NCBI GenBank assembly: GCA_003281685.1
Contig: QCBH01000003.1
Span: 1 to 48,233 of the forward strand
Source of the DNA: Prochlorococcus sp. AG-347-E23
Lineage (GTDB): Bacteria > Cyanobacteriota > Cyanobacteriia > PCC-6307 > Cyanobiaceae
Direction: 5' to 3'
DNA: 48,233 nucleotides
The notes under the pieces are model-generated. The model worked only from the letters and a program-made list of their open reading frames with translations. It did not search any database and had not been told where the DNA came from. Each line of letters begins with the position of its first letter. Positions within the stretch are counted from its first letter, which is position 1. Both the position numbers and the translations under genes were made by a program. Below, in pieces: positions 21,594-31,102 of this stretch.

Positions 21594-21830
21594 TTAATTC
21601 CAAGGAGTGTTTATAAGGCCCCAGATATCGAAGAAGAAAAATAAAACTGCAATAACAACAAGATCCCATGCTCTTTCCCTAAAAGCCCAAGGCGCAATGA
21701 AAACTTCCCCAAGTCCGTGAAGTGCCGCCCCTACGGGTAAATGATCAAGGACCAGCAAACTGTGAGAGAGGATAAAAAGAAAGCTTGCGAAATATCTAAA
21801 AAAAACAAATTGCCAATTACTAGAACTCAT
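21594..21830 (-). CDS. Two-span membrane protein, unknown function
   Basis: A 78-aa protein with two hydrophobic helices (about 8-28 and 55-70) joined by a loop with LPVGAALHGLGEVFIAPWAF. The ends WGLINTPWN and the loop are distinctive and look conserved, but I know no function. The gap to the divergent ATP-grasp gene is 128 bp. Confidence 0.6.
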   Translation of the reverse strand: MSSSNWQFVFFRYFASFLFILSHSLLVLDHLPVGAALHGLGEVFIAPWAFRERAWDLVVIAVLFFFFDIWGLINTPWN

Positions 21831-21958
21831 ACCTTTTAGATTTTTAAGAAATATACTTCAATGATCAAAATAATGATATAGATCGAGTCGAGAGATATTA
21901 TTTTTGGTAGCCATAAATACGAATAAAGATATAAAGCTAAAGTAAAAATTACTAAACA

Positions 21959-23401
21959 ATGAAATATATGTTTTCAAGTTATCAGCCTAAAAATAGTTTT
22001 GATGAATATTTTAAAGATAATGTTAACTCTGCTAGAGAAATATTGATTCCACTTCTTTCCTCATTAGATAATATGGGACTTGAAGAATTAAACAGGAATC
22101 ATTCTGCCGCAAAAAAATTATTACTAAGACATGGTGCAACTTTTAGATTAAACGATACTGGTTTAAAAGGTACCGAGAGAATATTACCTTTTGATCCACT
22201 TCCTAGAATAATTAGTAAAGATGATTGGGTAAAGTTAGAAAAAGGACTAAAACAAAGGCTTGAGGCAATTGATTTATTCCTAGATGATATTTATAATTCT
22301 CAAAAAATAATTAATGATGGAATCATTCCAAGGGAATTAATAGAGAGTTCAGAAGGTTGGAGACCTCAGATGATAGGTTTCAAACCTCCACTAAATAAAT
22401 GGTGTCAAATTTCAGGACTTGATTTAATAAGGGACAGAAGCGGAGATTGGCATGTTTTAGAAGATAATTTAAGGTGCCCTTCTGGGGTTGCTTATTTTTT
22501 AGAAAATAGATTAGTTATGAAAAATATTTTTCCTAATCTTTTCTCTGGCAGAATAGTAAAACCGATCGATGAATATCCATCATATCTTTTAAAAACTCTT
22601 CAAGAACTTGCAGTTTGGACAGATACTCCCAAGATAGTTTTACTCACTCCTGGAATTTTTAATAGTGCTTATTTTGAACATAGTTATTTAGCTCAAGAAA
22701 TGGGCATCCAACTAGTACAGGGTCATGACTTAGTTTGTAATGATGATTATGTATATTTAAAAACCACCTCTGGATTAAAAAGAGTAGATGTCATTTACAG
22801 ACGAATTGATGATGATTTCTTAGATCCTCTTAATTTCAGAAAAGATTCTTGCCTTGGTGTTAGCGGATTACTTGATGTTTTTAAGGCAGGTCATGTTGCT
22901 TTAGCAAATGCACCTGGGACTGGAATAGCAGATGACAAAATGATTTATTCTTTTGTTCCAAAAATGATTAAATATTATCTTGATGAAGAAATTATTATTA
23001 AAAATGTAGAAACGTATATTTGTCATTATCAAAAGGATCGAGAATATGTTCTAGAAAATTTATCAAAACTTGTTGTCAAGTCTGTCGCAGAAGCTGGGGG
23101 GTATGGAATGTTAATTGGCCCTCACTCAACAACGAGTGAGATAGAAGAATTCGCTAATAAAATTAAAAATAATCCTAGAAATTTCATAGCACAACCAACA
23201 TTAGAATTATCTACTGTGCCATCGTTATGTGAAGGAGAACTATATCCATGTCATGTTGATTTAAGACCATATATCTTGAGAGGAAAAGATTCATGGGTTA
23301 GCCCAGGCGGGCTTACGCGGGTAGCATTAAAAAAAGGATCATTAGTCGTTAATTCTTCTCAAGGTGGAGGATGCAAAGATACATGGGTTGTAGGTAAATA
23401 A
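21959..23401 (+). CDS. Circularly permuted ATP-grasp type 2 protein
   Basis: A 480-aa protein of the CP_ATPgrasp family, predicted to form amide or peptide bonds with ATP. Landmarks are the N-terminal block with RHGATFRL and FDPLPRII, GWRPQMIGFKPP, DWHVLEDNLRCPSG (a permuted ATP-grasp core), VDVIYRRIDDDFLDPL, and the late VVKSVAEAGGYGMLIGP nucleotide-binding segment with DLRPYIL. It is the first gene of the three-gene set ATP-grasp / alpha-E / transglutaminase found in many bacteria and predicted to make or modify a peptide. Its stop is 1 nt from the next start. No substrate is known. Confidence 0.9.
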   Translation: MKYMFSSYQPKNSFDEYFKDNVNSAREILIPLLSSLDNMGLEELNRNHSAAKKLLLRHGATFRLNDTGLKGTERILPFDPLPRIISKDDWVKLEKGLKQRLEAIDLFLDDIYNSQKIINDGIIPRELIESSEGWRPQMIGFKPPLNKWCQISGLDLIRDRSGDWHVLEDNLRCPSGVAYFLENRLVMKNIFPNLFSGRIVKPIDEYPSYLLKTLQELAVWTDTPKIVLLTPGIFNSAYFEHSYLAQEMGIQLVQGHDLVCNDDYVYLKTTSGLKRVDVIYRRIDDDFLDPLNFRKDSCLGVSGLLDVFKAGHVALANAPGTGIADDKMIYSFVPKMIKYYLDEEIIIKNVETYICHYQKDREYVLENLSKLVVKSVAEAGGYGMLIGPHSTTSEIEEFANKIKNNPRNFIAQPTLELSTVPSLCEGELYPCHVDLRPYILRGKDSWVSPGGLTRVALKKGSLVVNSSQGGGCKDTWVVGK

Positions 23402-23402
23402 T

Positions 23403-24344
23403 ATGCTTTTAAGTCGTGTAGCAGAATCTCTTTATTGGATTAATCGTTATTTAGAACGTGTAGAAAACATATCTCGTTTCGTGGAAGTAAGTGAAGCAAT
23501 GTCATTAGATTGTCCGCCAGGAAGTGCAGAACCTTGGCTCCCCTTAATTGATGCTTCAAGTGATAGAGAATCTTTTGATAAAAGATTCCCAGAGAAAAAA
23601 CCTGATGACGTTATTAATTTTTTAATAAGAGATCGTTTAAACCCAAATAGTATAATTTCTTGCATTCAAATGGCAAGAGAAAATGCACGACAAATAAGAG
23701 ATGTCTTGACCACCGAAATGTGGGAACAGATAAATATTTTATATTGGAATTTGCAAGAAGGAGAGGCAATATGGAATAAACCAAGACAAGAACAATTAAG
23801 TGAGATAAGGAGGGAATGTCAGCTTTTTTATGGAATTACAGATGCGACTCTAAGCAAAGACCTCGCCTGGAGATTTAGCATTCTTGGAAGATTAATAGAA
23901 AGAGCTGACAAAACATCAAGAATTTTAGATGTTAAATACTATTTACTTCTGCCCAGCTTAGATGAGCTTGGAGGAGTTCTTGATGAGCTGCAATGGATTG
24001 CACTTTTACGCTCAGCTGGAGCTTATCAAATGTTTAGGAAAGCAGTGCAAAATTCTATAAAGCCTAATTCAGTTGCGAGATTTCTTTTACTTGATCCAAT
24101 TTTTCCGAGATCAGTAAGATACTGTCTTGATGGGATAAGTAATACACTTAAAACGATAGATACCTCACCATCTACTGAAAATCCTTCAGAATTAGAATGC
24201 ATGAGAGGTTTGCTTAAAGCAAAGTGGAGTTATATCAGAATTGAAGATATAATTAATGATGGTTTACATGAGGCAATCGATTCATTGCAAATGGATTTAA
24301 ATAAATTAAATGATCTCATTCAAGAAAAATATTTTATTAATTAA
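23403..24344 (+). CDS. Alpha-E domain protein
   Basis: A 313-aa all-helical alpha-E family protein. The N-terminus LLSRVAESLYWINRYLERVENISR (residues 2-25) is diagnostic, as are ARENARQIRDVLTTEMWEQIN and RFSILGRLIERADKTSRILDV later. Its biochemical role is not known; it is always found with a circularly permuted ATP-grasp and a transglutaminase-like protein, as here. It starts one base after the ATP-grasp stop and is followed 11 nt later by the transglutaminase, so the three form an operon. Confidence 0.92.
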   Translation: MLLSRVAESLYWINRYLERVENISRFVEVSEAMSLDCPPGSAEPWLPLIDASSDRESFDKRFPEKKPDDVINFLIRDRLNPNSIISCIQMARENARQIRDVLTTEMWEQINILYWNLQEGEAIWNKPRQEQLSEIRRECQLFYGITDATLSKDLAWRFSILGRLIERADKTSRILDVKYYLLLPSLDELGGVLDELQWIALLRSAGAYQMFRKAVQNSIKPNSVARFLLLDPIFPRSVRYCLDGISNTLKTIDTSPSTENPSELECMRGLLKAKWSYIRIEDIINDGLHEAIDSLQMDLNKLNDLIQEKYFIN

Positions 24345-24355
24345 TAAGTTTATTA

Positions 24356-25213
24356 ATGAGAATTAAATACATTCACAAACTTGAATATAAATACGAAGAC
24401 CCTGTTCAATTAGGCGAGCATAGATTATGTATAAAGCCAAGGTCAAATGGCTTCCAAAAACTAAAGAATTTTGAATTAAAAATAACCCCAGAACCAGAAA
24501 TTATTTATCCATTACTTGCTGCTAGCGGAGAAGAGATTAATAGAATCAGATTCAATGGATTAACAGATAATTTAATTATTGAATCAATCAGCGAAGTTGA
24601 AACTATAAAACATCCAAACATTATTGATGGAGTTAAAAATAGAGATTTAACGTTACCTTTTTGTAGAAGCATTATTAACAGAGATTTACAGGGAGCATTA
24701 GAGGGATGGATGCCAAATGGACAACACGATCCCTCTGCCGTAGAACTTGCCCAAGAAGCCTTAGCAGGAAGCATTAACAACGCATTATCATTTACCTACC
24801 AACTTATAGAGATTATTCAAGATCGAGTTAAATATACCAAAAGACATACTGGTCCAGCATGGCCGGCTAGCAGAACACTTAGAGAACGTATAGGTTCATG
24901 CAGAGATTTAGCAATGCTGATGGTTGAATCATGCAGGTCTATAGGTATCCCAAGTAGGTTTGTAAGTGGTTATCATTTTGAAGATCCGTTACCCACTGAG
25001 TTGGATTTACACGCTTGGGCTGAATTATATATTCCAGGTGCTGGTTGGAGAGGTTTTGATCCAAGCGGAAAAGGATTAATAGATGATAGATATTTAACAT
25101 TGGTATCTTCTTCAAAATCAAATTTAACCTCTGTAATTACAGGAAACTTTATAGGAAAAAATAATTTAGAAAATACTTTATCCTGGGAAATCAAACCTCT
25201 TGAAATTAAATAA
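24356..25213 (+). CDS. Transglutaminase-like cysteine peptidase of the alpha-E operon
   Basis: A 285-aa protein with an N-terminal beta domain (bacterial transglutaminase-like N, opening RIKYIHKLEYKYEDPVQ) and a C-terminal transglutaminase-like core. The triad is visible as the Cys in RIGSCRDLAMLM, the His in LDLHAWAELYIPGAGW and the Asp in RGFDPSGKG. Members of this operon type are thought to hydrolyse or transfer on the peptide made by the ATP-grasp partner. It closes the operon. Confidence 0.92.
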   Translation: MRIKYIHKLEYKYEDPVQLGEHRLCIKPRSNGFQKLKNFELKITPEPEIIYPLLAASGEEINRIRFNGLTDNLIIESISEVETIKHPNIIDGVKNRDLTLPFCRSIINRDLQGALEGWMPNGQHDPSAVELAQEALAGSINNALSFTYQLIEIIQDRVKYTKRHTGPAWPASRTLRERIGSCRDLAMLMVESCRSIGIPSRFVSGYHFEDPLPTELDLHAWAELYIPGAGWRGFDPSGKGLIDDRYLTLVSSSKSNLTSVITGNFIGKNNLENTLSWEIKPLEIK

Positions 25214-25338
25214 ACACTAAATTTTTTATATTTTAAAAAAAATGATAATTTAAATAATAATATGTTTCTTTTTTAGTGTTAATTGATACGTTCTTAGATA
25301 TATATATCTGTTTTCATTTGTTTAATCTTTAAAGAAAA

Positions 25339-25860
25339 TTGAACTCAAGTTTAGAAATTCCAGTTATCAAATCAAATAAATCAAAAATGTTTGAATTGAT
25401 AAGTTATGAAAAATTTCGCGATACAAAAGATGTCAGATTTTTTGACATTAGTGTTAATGAATCAAATTATAGAGATCTAGTTATTCACAGTGGTCCTGCG
25501 GTTAGTCCTCCAAATGATGAAGATTTTAATAATTGGCAATTTTACATACATCACAATCAAGAAGATAATCTTTTAGCTATCTCTGGAGGCAGAACATTTT
25601 TTCTTGTCAATTTTGGTTGGGATTATCCTTTTTATAAAGTTAGATTAGAGTCTTGCGGATATATTTTAAGGATACCTAGAGGAACTTTTCATAGATCGGT
25701 ATCTGACGAAAACGGTTCGATAGTTTTAAATCAAGCCATTAGAGATGAAGGCGGTACAGTTGAATCTGAATTCAAGGTAACGAATAGCAAAGATAATAAA
25801 AAACTTTTAGATTGTATTACTAATCTAGAACCTAGATTTAAAATTTATAGTGTTAAATAA
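25339..25860 (+). CDS. Cupin-like protein, unknown function
   Basis: A protein of 173 aa from the TTG at 25339, or 157 aa from the ATG at 25387, which I consider equally possible. The sequence is beta-rich and ends its core with GYILRIPRGTFHRSVSDENG and IVLNQAIRD, like the second motif of a cupin barrel (P-x-G-x-x-H). The usual His pair of cupin motif 1 is not clear (a YIHHN stretch is the best candidate). The upstream 125 bp contain a 9-bp inverted repeat (AACACTAAA at 25213-25221, TTTAGTGTT at 25272-25280) of unknown meaning. Confidence 0.55.
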   Translation: MNSSLEIPVIKSNKSKMFELISYEKFRDTKDVRFFDISVNESNYRDLVIHSGPAVSPPNDEDFNNWQFYIHHNQEDNLLAISGGRTFFLVNFGWDYPFYKVRLESCGYILRIPRGTFHRSVSDENGSIVLNQAIRDEGGTVESEFKVTNSKDNKKLLDCITNLEPRFKIYSVK

Positions 25861-25943
25861 TCTTAAAAAGGTGTTCCAAATTTATATATCAATTTTAAAA
25901 ATTATCTAATTGTTATAAAATAACAATATTCAAATTATTTAGT

Positions 25944-26462
25944 ATGAAATCTTTTAAGTTCATAAGATATTTTTTATGCATAACTCTTTCTTTCCTAGTT
26001 TTATCCTCTCCAGTTTTTGCTGGAGCAAATGTAGCTGTTAAAGGCGAGGGAGATGAAGTTCCAAGTTATGTAAGATCTAATATTACAGGATTTGATTTCC
26101 ATGGAGAGGATCTTCATTTGTCTTCTATAGCTGGAGCAGTTGCAAGAGACGCAGATTTTAGTGACGTTGATTTACATGGGACAACCTTAACCCTATCTGA
26201 TTTAAAAGGTTCTAACTTAAATGGAATCGACCTGACCGACACTCTTTCTGATCGAGTTAATTTCCAAAAAACAGATCTTAGAAATGCTATTTTAATAAAT
26301 ATGATCGCATCAGGTAGCAGTTTTGCAGGAGCTCAAATAGAAGGAGCAGATTTTTCTTATGCTATTCTTGACAGCGAAGATCAAAGAAATCTTTGTGAAA
26401 TTGCTGATGGGATCAATCCAACAACTGGCGTTTCAACAAGAGAAAGTCTTGAGTGTAGTTAG
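25944..26462 (+). CDS. Exported pentapeptide-repeat protein, thylakoid-lumen type
   Basis: A 172-aa protein with a signal peptide (about 1-27, ending VFA/G) and pentapeptide repeats of the A(D/N)Lxx type from about 50 to 145 (for example [20 protein letters not shown], then GSNLNGIDL). The C-terminus has [20 protein letters not shown] followed by C, a Cys-pair cap seen in chloroplast lumen pentapeptide proteins such as TL17 and TL20.3. Likely in the thylakoid lumen; function unknown. Confidence 0.85.
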   Translation: MKSFKFIRYFLCITLSFLVLSSPVFAGANVAVKGEGDEVPSYVRSNITGFDFHGEDLHLSSIAGAVARDADFSDVDLHGTTLTLSDLKGSNLNGIDLTDTLSDRVNFQKTDLRNAILINMIASGSSFAGAQIEGADFSYAILDSEDQRNLCEIADGINPTTGVSTRESLECS

Positions 26463-26470
26463 AACATAAA

Positions 26471-26824
26471 TTATAAGTAAACTTTTTTTCCATTATTAAA
26501 TTTATAAATCCTTTGTTCCTGATCTTGAAATATCATCTCACCATTTAATTTGGATTTCTTGAATTTTGAAAGTCTTGCTCTGTGTATATTGGATTTTCTA
26601 TTAACATTTTCTTCATTGTCATAAATTCCAATATAAATATTTATATTAGGATTTGAAAAGGTTTTTTCTTCCTCCCTTAAAAAAATTCTTTCAATATTTG
26701 TTTGTGTGCTCTGCAGTTTATTTTTAAATTTGTCTAATTTTAAGTTCTTTGGGTTTTTAGATTTTATTTTTTTGTAGCCCAAAAAAATAAATCCCAGAAT
26801 CAGAAAAAATACAACTATTTTCAT
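26471..26824 (-). CDS. N-terminally anchored basic protein, unknown function
   Basis: A 117-aa protein with a membrane anchor at about 3-18 and a long basic tail. The C-terminal half has beta-like segments (INIYIGIYDNEENV, GEMIFQDQEQRIYKFNNGKK). It follows the previous minus-strand ORF by 3 nt, so the two small genes at 26471-27025 are one transcript. No family is recognised. Confidence 0.55.
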   Translation of the reverse strand: MKIVVFFLILGFIFLGYKKIKSKNPKNLKLDKFKNKLQSTQTNIERIFLREEEKTFSNPNINIYIGIYDNEENVNRKSNIHRARLSKFKKSKLNGEMIFQDQEQRIYKFNNGKKVYL

Positions 26825-26827
26825 TAC

Positions 26828-27025
26828 CTATTTAATTTTTATTTGTATATCTACGCCCAAGTTACTTTTAGTAGTTAATATTTCTTTTTTTAAGATTCCA
26901 TAAGAAAAGATTCTGGATAAAGTTTTCAAAGATTTAAAAACTAAAAAAACTGTAAATAAAAAGAAAACAATAATGTTTTCTACAAGAATATTTTTATTTT
27001 TATTTTTATTTTCTAGGTTGCTCAT
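26828..27025 (-). CDS. Single-span membrane protein, unknown function
   Basis: A 65-aa protein with a basic N-terminus (LENKNKNKN), one span at about 16-33 (VENIIVFFLFTVFLVFKSL) and a basic tail. It is paired with the next minus-strand gene. The gap to the kinase stop at 27042 is 16 bp. Confidence 0.5.
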   Translation of the reverse strand: MSNLENKNKNKNILVENIIVFFLFTVFLVFKSLKTLSRIFSYGILKKEILTTKSNLGVDIQIKIK

Positions 27026-27041
27026 ATAAGTGTTGATTCAA

Positions 27042-27911
27042 CTATTTATAATCATTATTTGCATATGGGCCAAAAAATTCATTAGCATCTCTTCCCAACA
27101 TTTTAGCAAGATTTAAACTTTTATCTATACACCATTTAGATGCCATACCAAAAAGAATGCCAGCAGCAAAAGAATCGCCACATCCATAAGAATCAACCTT
27201 ACATTTTTTGTTTTTAAGAGCCTTATATCTTCCTCCAGGAAATATTATGCCTCCCTTCTCTCCCTCGGTTTTAATAATATATTTGGGTTTTAACGATAAT
27301 TCAGAAAAAGAAAAAGCTTCACCAGGATCAAGATTACTGCCTATTAATCCATCTAGAAGAACATTTGATTTATTAATTGTATTTAATCCCACCCTAGGTG
27401 TTGTACACAGTGTTGAAGCTGATCTAGCCATTTTAAAAATCTCTGAATCAGATGCAGTAATAAAAATTCCGTCCATTTTTTTTAAAATGTTCCATTCTAA
27501 CTTGTCTTTATGAGTTGGAGCTAACCTTTCTCCAATAACTGTTATTGCTCTTTCACCTTGAGAGTCAATCAAACTAAACCCTCTTCTAGTTGGTTTGTCA
27601 CGCCAAGCTACATGCAACTTAATGCCCATATTTGAGAGAATCTTGAAACACTTATCCCCATAATCATCATTACCTAATGACGTAAAAAAATGAATTGGGT
27701 TTAAAGTTAAATCAGAAAGTGTTTTCGCGATTATAGAGCCACCACCAGCTGGATAATCAAGGGACTTTTCAGAATGAGAAATTATTCCCGGTTTTGGTAA
27801 TTTATCGACCTTTAAGAAATTTATCCACTCAACATGACCAACCACAGCAAAATTTAAATTTCCTTTTTTAAATTTATAGACTTCACCTTTATTATTCTTT
27901 TCAACAACCAT
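27042..27911 (-). CDS. PfkB family carbohydrate (ribokinase-like) kinase
   Basis: A 289-aa cytoplasmic kinase of the PfkB/ribokinase family, which phosphorylates a sugar or nucleoside hydroxyl with ATP. It has the N-terminal substrate block PAGGGSIIAK (54-63), FTSLGNDDYG, the ATP-site IIKTEGEKGGIIF and the anion hole SYGCGDSFAAGILFG (241-255) with catalytic Asp246. The usual DTxGAGD is altered to DSYGCGD, which keeps the key GD pair. The substrate cannot be named. It is divergent from the DUF2834 gene with a 40-bp gap. Confidence 0.88.
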   Translation of the reverse strand: MVVEKNNKGEVYKFKKGNLNFAVVGHVEWINFLKVDKLPKPGIISHSEKSLDYPAGGGSIIAKTLSDLTLNPIHFFTSLGNDDYGDKCFKILSNMGIKLHVAWRDKPTRRGFSLIDSQGERAITVIGERLAPTHKDKLEWNILKKMDGIFITASDSEIFKMARSASTLCTTPRVGLNTINKSNVLLDGLIGSNLDPGEAFSFSELSLKPKYIIKTEGEKGGIIFPGGRYKALKNKKCKVDSYGCGDSFAAGILFGMASKWCIDKSLNLAKMLGRDANEFFGPYANNDYK

Positions 27912-27951
27912 AAGCTTTTAAATACTATTATTAAAAGAAATATTTTTACAA

Positions 27952-28323
27952 GTGAATTCATTTAACATTCTAAAAGATAATAAACAGATACTATCTTATC
28001 TTTACCTTTTTCTATCAATTTTGGGTGCTGTCCTGCCAATGATGGCAAATTTCGAATTTGCTAGGGAATATGGAAACAGCTTTGATATAAATAACTTCAT
28101 TTCTTTAGCGAATGCAAACCCTGCAGCTCAGTCAATTTCTAGAGACTTATTAGTAGGTGCAAGCGCTATTTTTATATGGATAGTAAATGAATCAAAAAAA
28201 CTAAATATGAAGAACATGTGGATTGTATATATTGGAACTTTTCTGATAGCCTTCGCATTCTCTGCACCTTTTTTCTTATTTCTAAGACAGAGAAGAATTA
28301 TTGAATTAGAAAAGATCAATTAA
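27952..28323 (+). CDS. DUF2834 membrane protein
   Basis: A 123-aa protein with about three hydrophobic helices. LYLFLSILGAVLPM, DINNFISLANANPAAQSISRDLL and the last APFFLFLRQRR block are diagnostic of DUF2834 (three-helix, function unknown). The start is a GTG at 27952, as no ATG precedes the first helix. It overlaps the 3' end of the MFS gene by 4 bp (convergent). Confidence 0.82.
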   Translation: MNSFNILKDNKQILSYLYLFLSILGAVLPMMANFEFAREYGNSFDINNFISLANANPAAQSISRDLLVGASAIFIWIVNESKKLNMKNMWIVYIGTFLIAFAFSAPFFLFLRQRRIIELEKIN

Positions 28324-29549
28324 AATAATCTCTTAAATAGAATTACAAACACAATAAGGCAACAACATGAAATTGAAAGCCAGATTATTGAAGCATAACC
28401 AAATAGATCTAATATGCGTCCAGAAATAAATGGTCCAAAAAAATAACCCATAGCGAAACATTGTGATAGTAGAGCAAGTGCAAAACCTTTTTTATTTGAA
28501 GGAGCTATTCTGAAAACGACATCTGTTGATGTTGGAAGAAATGAAGCAGTACCTAAACTTACTAAAATCAATGAGATAAAAATTAAATAAAAAGCTGTGA
28601 TATCTAAATAACTAGAAATAAATAATAAAAATGAAGCAAAAGAGAAATTTATCAAACTAAATTTCAACCCAAATAATCGTCCTTTTTTTGATATCCAAGA
28701 TCCTATAGGCCATTGTAAAAACAACAATAAAATTAACTGAATAGAAATTATAAGACTAATAATTTCTTTGCTTAATGCATTGCGATATACTCCACCTTTA
28801 ACGAGATCCAGAGGCAAAGTTACTTGAATAAGAGCTAAAGAGGTAGTTATCAATAAAATGGATAAGATTATTATTGTTGAATTTTTATTCCATTTCAATT
28901 GTCCCTGATTAATTGGATCTACAAATTTTTTTTGGAAATTTTCTAAGTTTCTTTTAATAGAAGAACTATTTCCAGATATTAAATATGTGATAACTAACAT
29001 GCAAAATATATCATTAATAAAAATTGATTTAGAATACAAAAAATTTGTCATATATCCCCCTAACAATACCCCTAGAAATATTCCTAAAGCCTCCGAACTT
29101 CTTACAAGAGCATAGGCTTTGCGTGTTTCGATAGGATGGCAAAAATAGGGTACCCCAAACTCGGCAGCAGGCCAATATATTCCTGCAGCAGCCCCAACAA
29201 GTGATTGTCCAATTATGTATAAAAAAGTATCTCTTGAAAAAATGAGGCATAAACTAGCGGCAATACTTATTATTGAAGAAGTAATTATTGGAAATTGTAT
29301 TTTCCCTGTTTTATTAAGATAAGTACCTGTAAAGAGTCTTGTTAGGGTTCCAATTATTGCTGAGATGGTAAATCCCAAGCCAATATCTGTTGCCGATAAT
29401 CCTAGGTTATTAAAAATAAGTGATGTTAAATAAATAACACCTCCTGCTCCAAATGCAGCGAAAAATCTTATCTTGGTTATTAACCTCAAATGATATGGAA
29501 ATTGAATCCACCAATTTTTGCTAATTTGTAAACTATTTGGACTAATCAC
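28320..29549 (-). CDS. Major facilitator superfamily transporter
   Basis: A 409-aa membrane protein with about 12 hydrophobic helices, the length and shape of an MFS exporter. The loop GTLTRLFTGTYLNKTGK between helices 2 and 3 fits the MFS A-motif (G-x-L-x-D-R-x-G-R-R) with changes. It starts at a GTG at 29549; no ATG precedes the first span. The substrate is unknown. The start abuts that of the divergent hydrolase (also GTG), with the two start codons forming the palindrome CACTAGTG. Confidence 0.85.
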   Translation of the reverse strand: MISPNSLQISKNWWIQFPYHLRLITKIRFFAAFGAGGVIYLTSLIFNNLGLSATDIGLGFTISAIIGTLTRLFTGTYLNKTGKIQFPIITSSIISIAASLCLIFSRDTFLYIIGQSLVGAAAGIYWPAAEFGVPYFCHPIETRKAYALVRSSEALGIFLGVLLGGYMTNFLYSKSIFINDIFCMLVITYLISGNSSSIKRNLENFQKKFVDPINQGQLKWNKNSTIIILSILLITTSLALIQVTLPLDLVKGGVYRNALSKEIISLIISIQLILLLFLQWPIGSWISKKGRLFGLKFSLINFSFASFLLFISSYLDITAFYLIFISLILVSLGTASFLPTSTDVVFRIAPSNKKGFALALLSQCFAMGYFFGPFISGRILDLFGYASIIWLSISCCCLIVFVILFKRLF

Positions 29550-29551
29550 TA

Positions 29552-31102
29552 GTGAAATACATTTTTATAATTTTTTTTAGTTTTTGTGGTTTATTTTTTA
29601 ATAATGGTTTAAAAGCTGCTGAAAAGATAAATATTAAGTTTGAAGAGATGGAAATCCCTCTTACTATAGAACAATTATCAAAATTAGAAAAATACAAAGA
29701 TGATTCAACAGAATTTATAGATTGGTTAAAGAAAAATGAATTCATAAGAGTTTTTGAATTATCAAAATTTTTAGAATTTCCAGTTTTCAAAGAAGAGGGA
29801 TTAAATAGAGAAATATTAAGAAGTTGGATAGGGCGTAAAATCCTTACAGAATTAAGCAAAAGCATCAAAGTTCCAAATGACAATAATGGAACAGAAATTT
29901 ATAACACCATAGAAAATTTATTAGATCAAAAAAAAGAAATTTCAACTTTAGACATCATAAAGGCATTACCATCAAAAGAAATTTCACTAGATATTGATAA
30001 TTTAATTTTAATAATTTCATCTTGGAAAAATGAATTATCAATGCAACAAGAACTGTTGTCCAAATTAAATAAACTTGAAATAACGAAACAAAATGTCTTT
30101 AAAAATAATGAAAAAAAATCAACTAAAGATCTAATAAAAATTGATAAAAAAATTTATGCTTCTCACCGAGTGAAACCTTTTGAAATTGAAATATGGAAAA
30201 GCAATAAAACAAATGATGATAAAGAATTGATAATTTTTATGCCAGGACTTGGAGGCGAAATTAATAATTTCAAATGGATAGGTAACGAATTGGCTAGCAG
30301 AGGTTGGCCAATATTATTCATAGATCATAGAGGGAGTAATTTAGAATCATTCTTAGAAGTACTTGAAGGTAAGGAAACAATACCTGGAAGTGCAGACTTT
30401 TTCTTATATAGAATTAAAGATTTAAATGCTGTATTGAAAGCTCATGAAAATGGAGAATTTGGTTTACAAAATAATTCTTATATTTTAATGGGGCATTCAC
30501 TTGGTGCTTTAATAGCACTTTTATATGAAGGCAATAAACCTACTGATCAACTAGAGGAAAAATGTGATTTGGCATTAAAAGACTTTGCGGTAACAAATTT
30601 ATCAAAATTACTGCAATGTCAGTTGAGTGAAATACCATTCCCTAAGAAAAATAACACTAATAAGGCCAGTGCGATAATAGGTTTTAATTCATTTGGAAGT
30701 TTAGTATGGCCAAAAGAAAATAGTACAGGCATTAAAACACCAACTCTTCTAATAGGTGGTACTTATGACCTTATTACACCGTTAATCAATGAACAATTTA
30801 GAGTTTTTTCTGCTTTAAATAATCCATCAAATAGATTTCTAATTATTGAAGGAGCAAGTCATTTCTCTCCAATAAGAATAAATAAAAGCTATGAAGAAAA
30901 TAATGACGTATTCAAAATAAATGAATCTTTTATTGGTTCAGAACCAATATTAGTACAAGATTTATCTACTAAATTTATAGTTGAATTTTTAAAAAATATT
31001 AAAGACCAAAAAATCCCTAAAGTAGTAAAAAACCAAAGAGATTTGGGACTTGATTTCCATCTTTTAGATCTTGAGACGATAAAAGAAATTTCCGAAAATT
31101 AG
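29552..31102 (+). CDS. DUF1400 / alpha-beta hydrolase, exported
   Basis: A 516-aa protein with a signal peptide (about 1-22, ending LKA/A) from a GTG start. Residues 25-165 form a helical DUF1400 domain, found ahead of alpha/beta hydrolases in cyanobacteria (opening INIKFEEMEIPLTIEQLSKL). The hydrolase core begins with IIFMPGLGGE, the oxyanion region, has the nucleophile elbow GHSLGAL (Ser316), and TLLIGGTYDLITP followed by GASHFSP with the likely acid (Asp) and His. Expected to hydrolyse an ester or lipid in the periplasm or lumen. Its stop overlaps the permease stop (convergent). Confidence 0.85.
   Translation: MKYIFIIFFSFCGLFFNNGLKAAEKINIKFEEMEIPLTIEQLSKLEKYKDDSTEFIDWLKKNEFIRVFELSKFLEFPVFKEEGLNREILRSWIGRKILTELSKSIKVPNDNNGTEIYNTIENLLDQKKEISTLDIIKALPSKEISLDIDNLILIISSWKNELSMQQELLSKLNKLEITKQNVFKNNEKKSTKDLIKIDKKIYASHRVKPFEIEIWKSNKTNDDKELIIFMPGLGGEINNFKWIGNELASRGWPILFIDHRGSNLESFLEVLEGKETIPGSADFFLYRIKDLNAVLKAHENGEFGLQNNSYILMGHSLGALIALLYEGNKPTDQLEEKCDLALKDFAVTNLSKLLQCQLSEIPFPKKNNTNKASAIIGFNSFGSLVWPKENSTGIKTPTLLIGGTYDLITPLINEQFRVFSALNNPSNRFLIIEGASHFSPIRINKSYEENNDVFKINESFIGSEPILVQDLSTKFIVEFLKNIKDQKIPKVVKNQRDLGLDFHLLDLETIKEISEN

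Noticed and set aside
25213..25280. Terminator or riboswitch between the transglutaminase and the cupin-like gene
   Set aside because: The 9-bp arms are 50 nt apart and pure A+T in between; no known riboswitch pattern and no T-tract after a compact stem.
28128..28319. 63-aa minus-strand ORF within DUF2834
   Set aside because: It is a shadow of the DUF2834 gene; similar shadows in ORFs at 3111-3302, 18712-19062, 19265-19552, 34983-35273 and 35409-35795 were dropped for the same reason.
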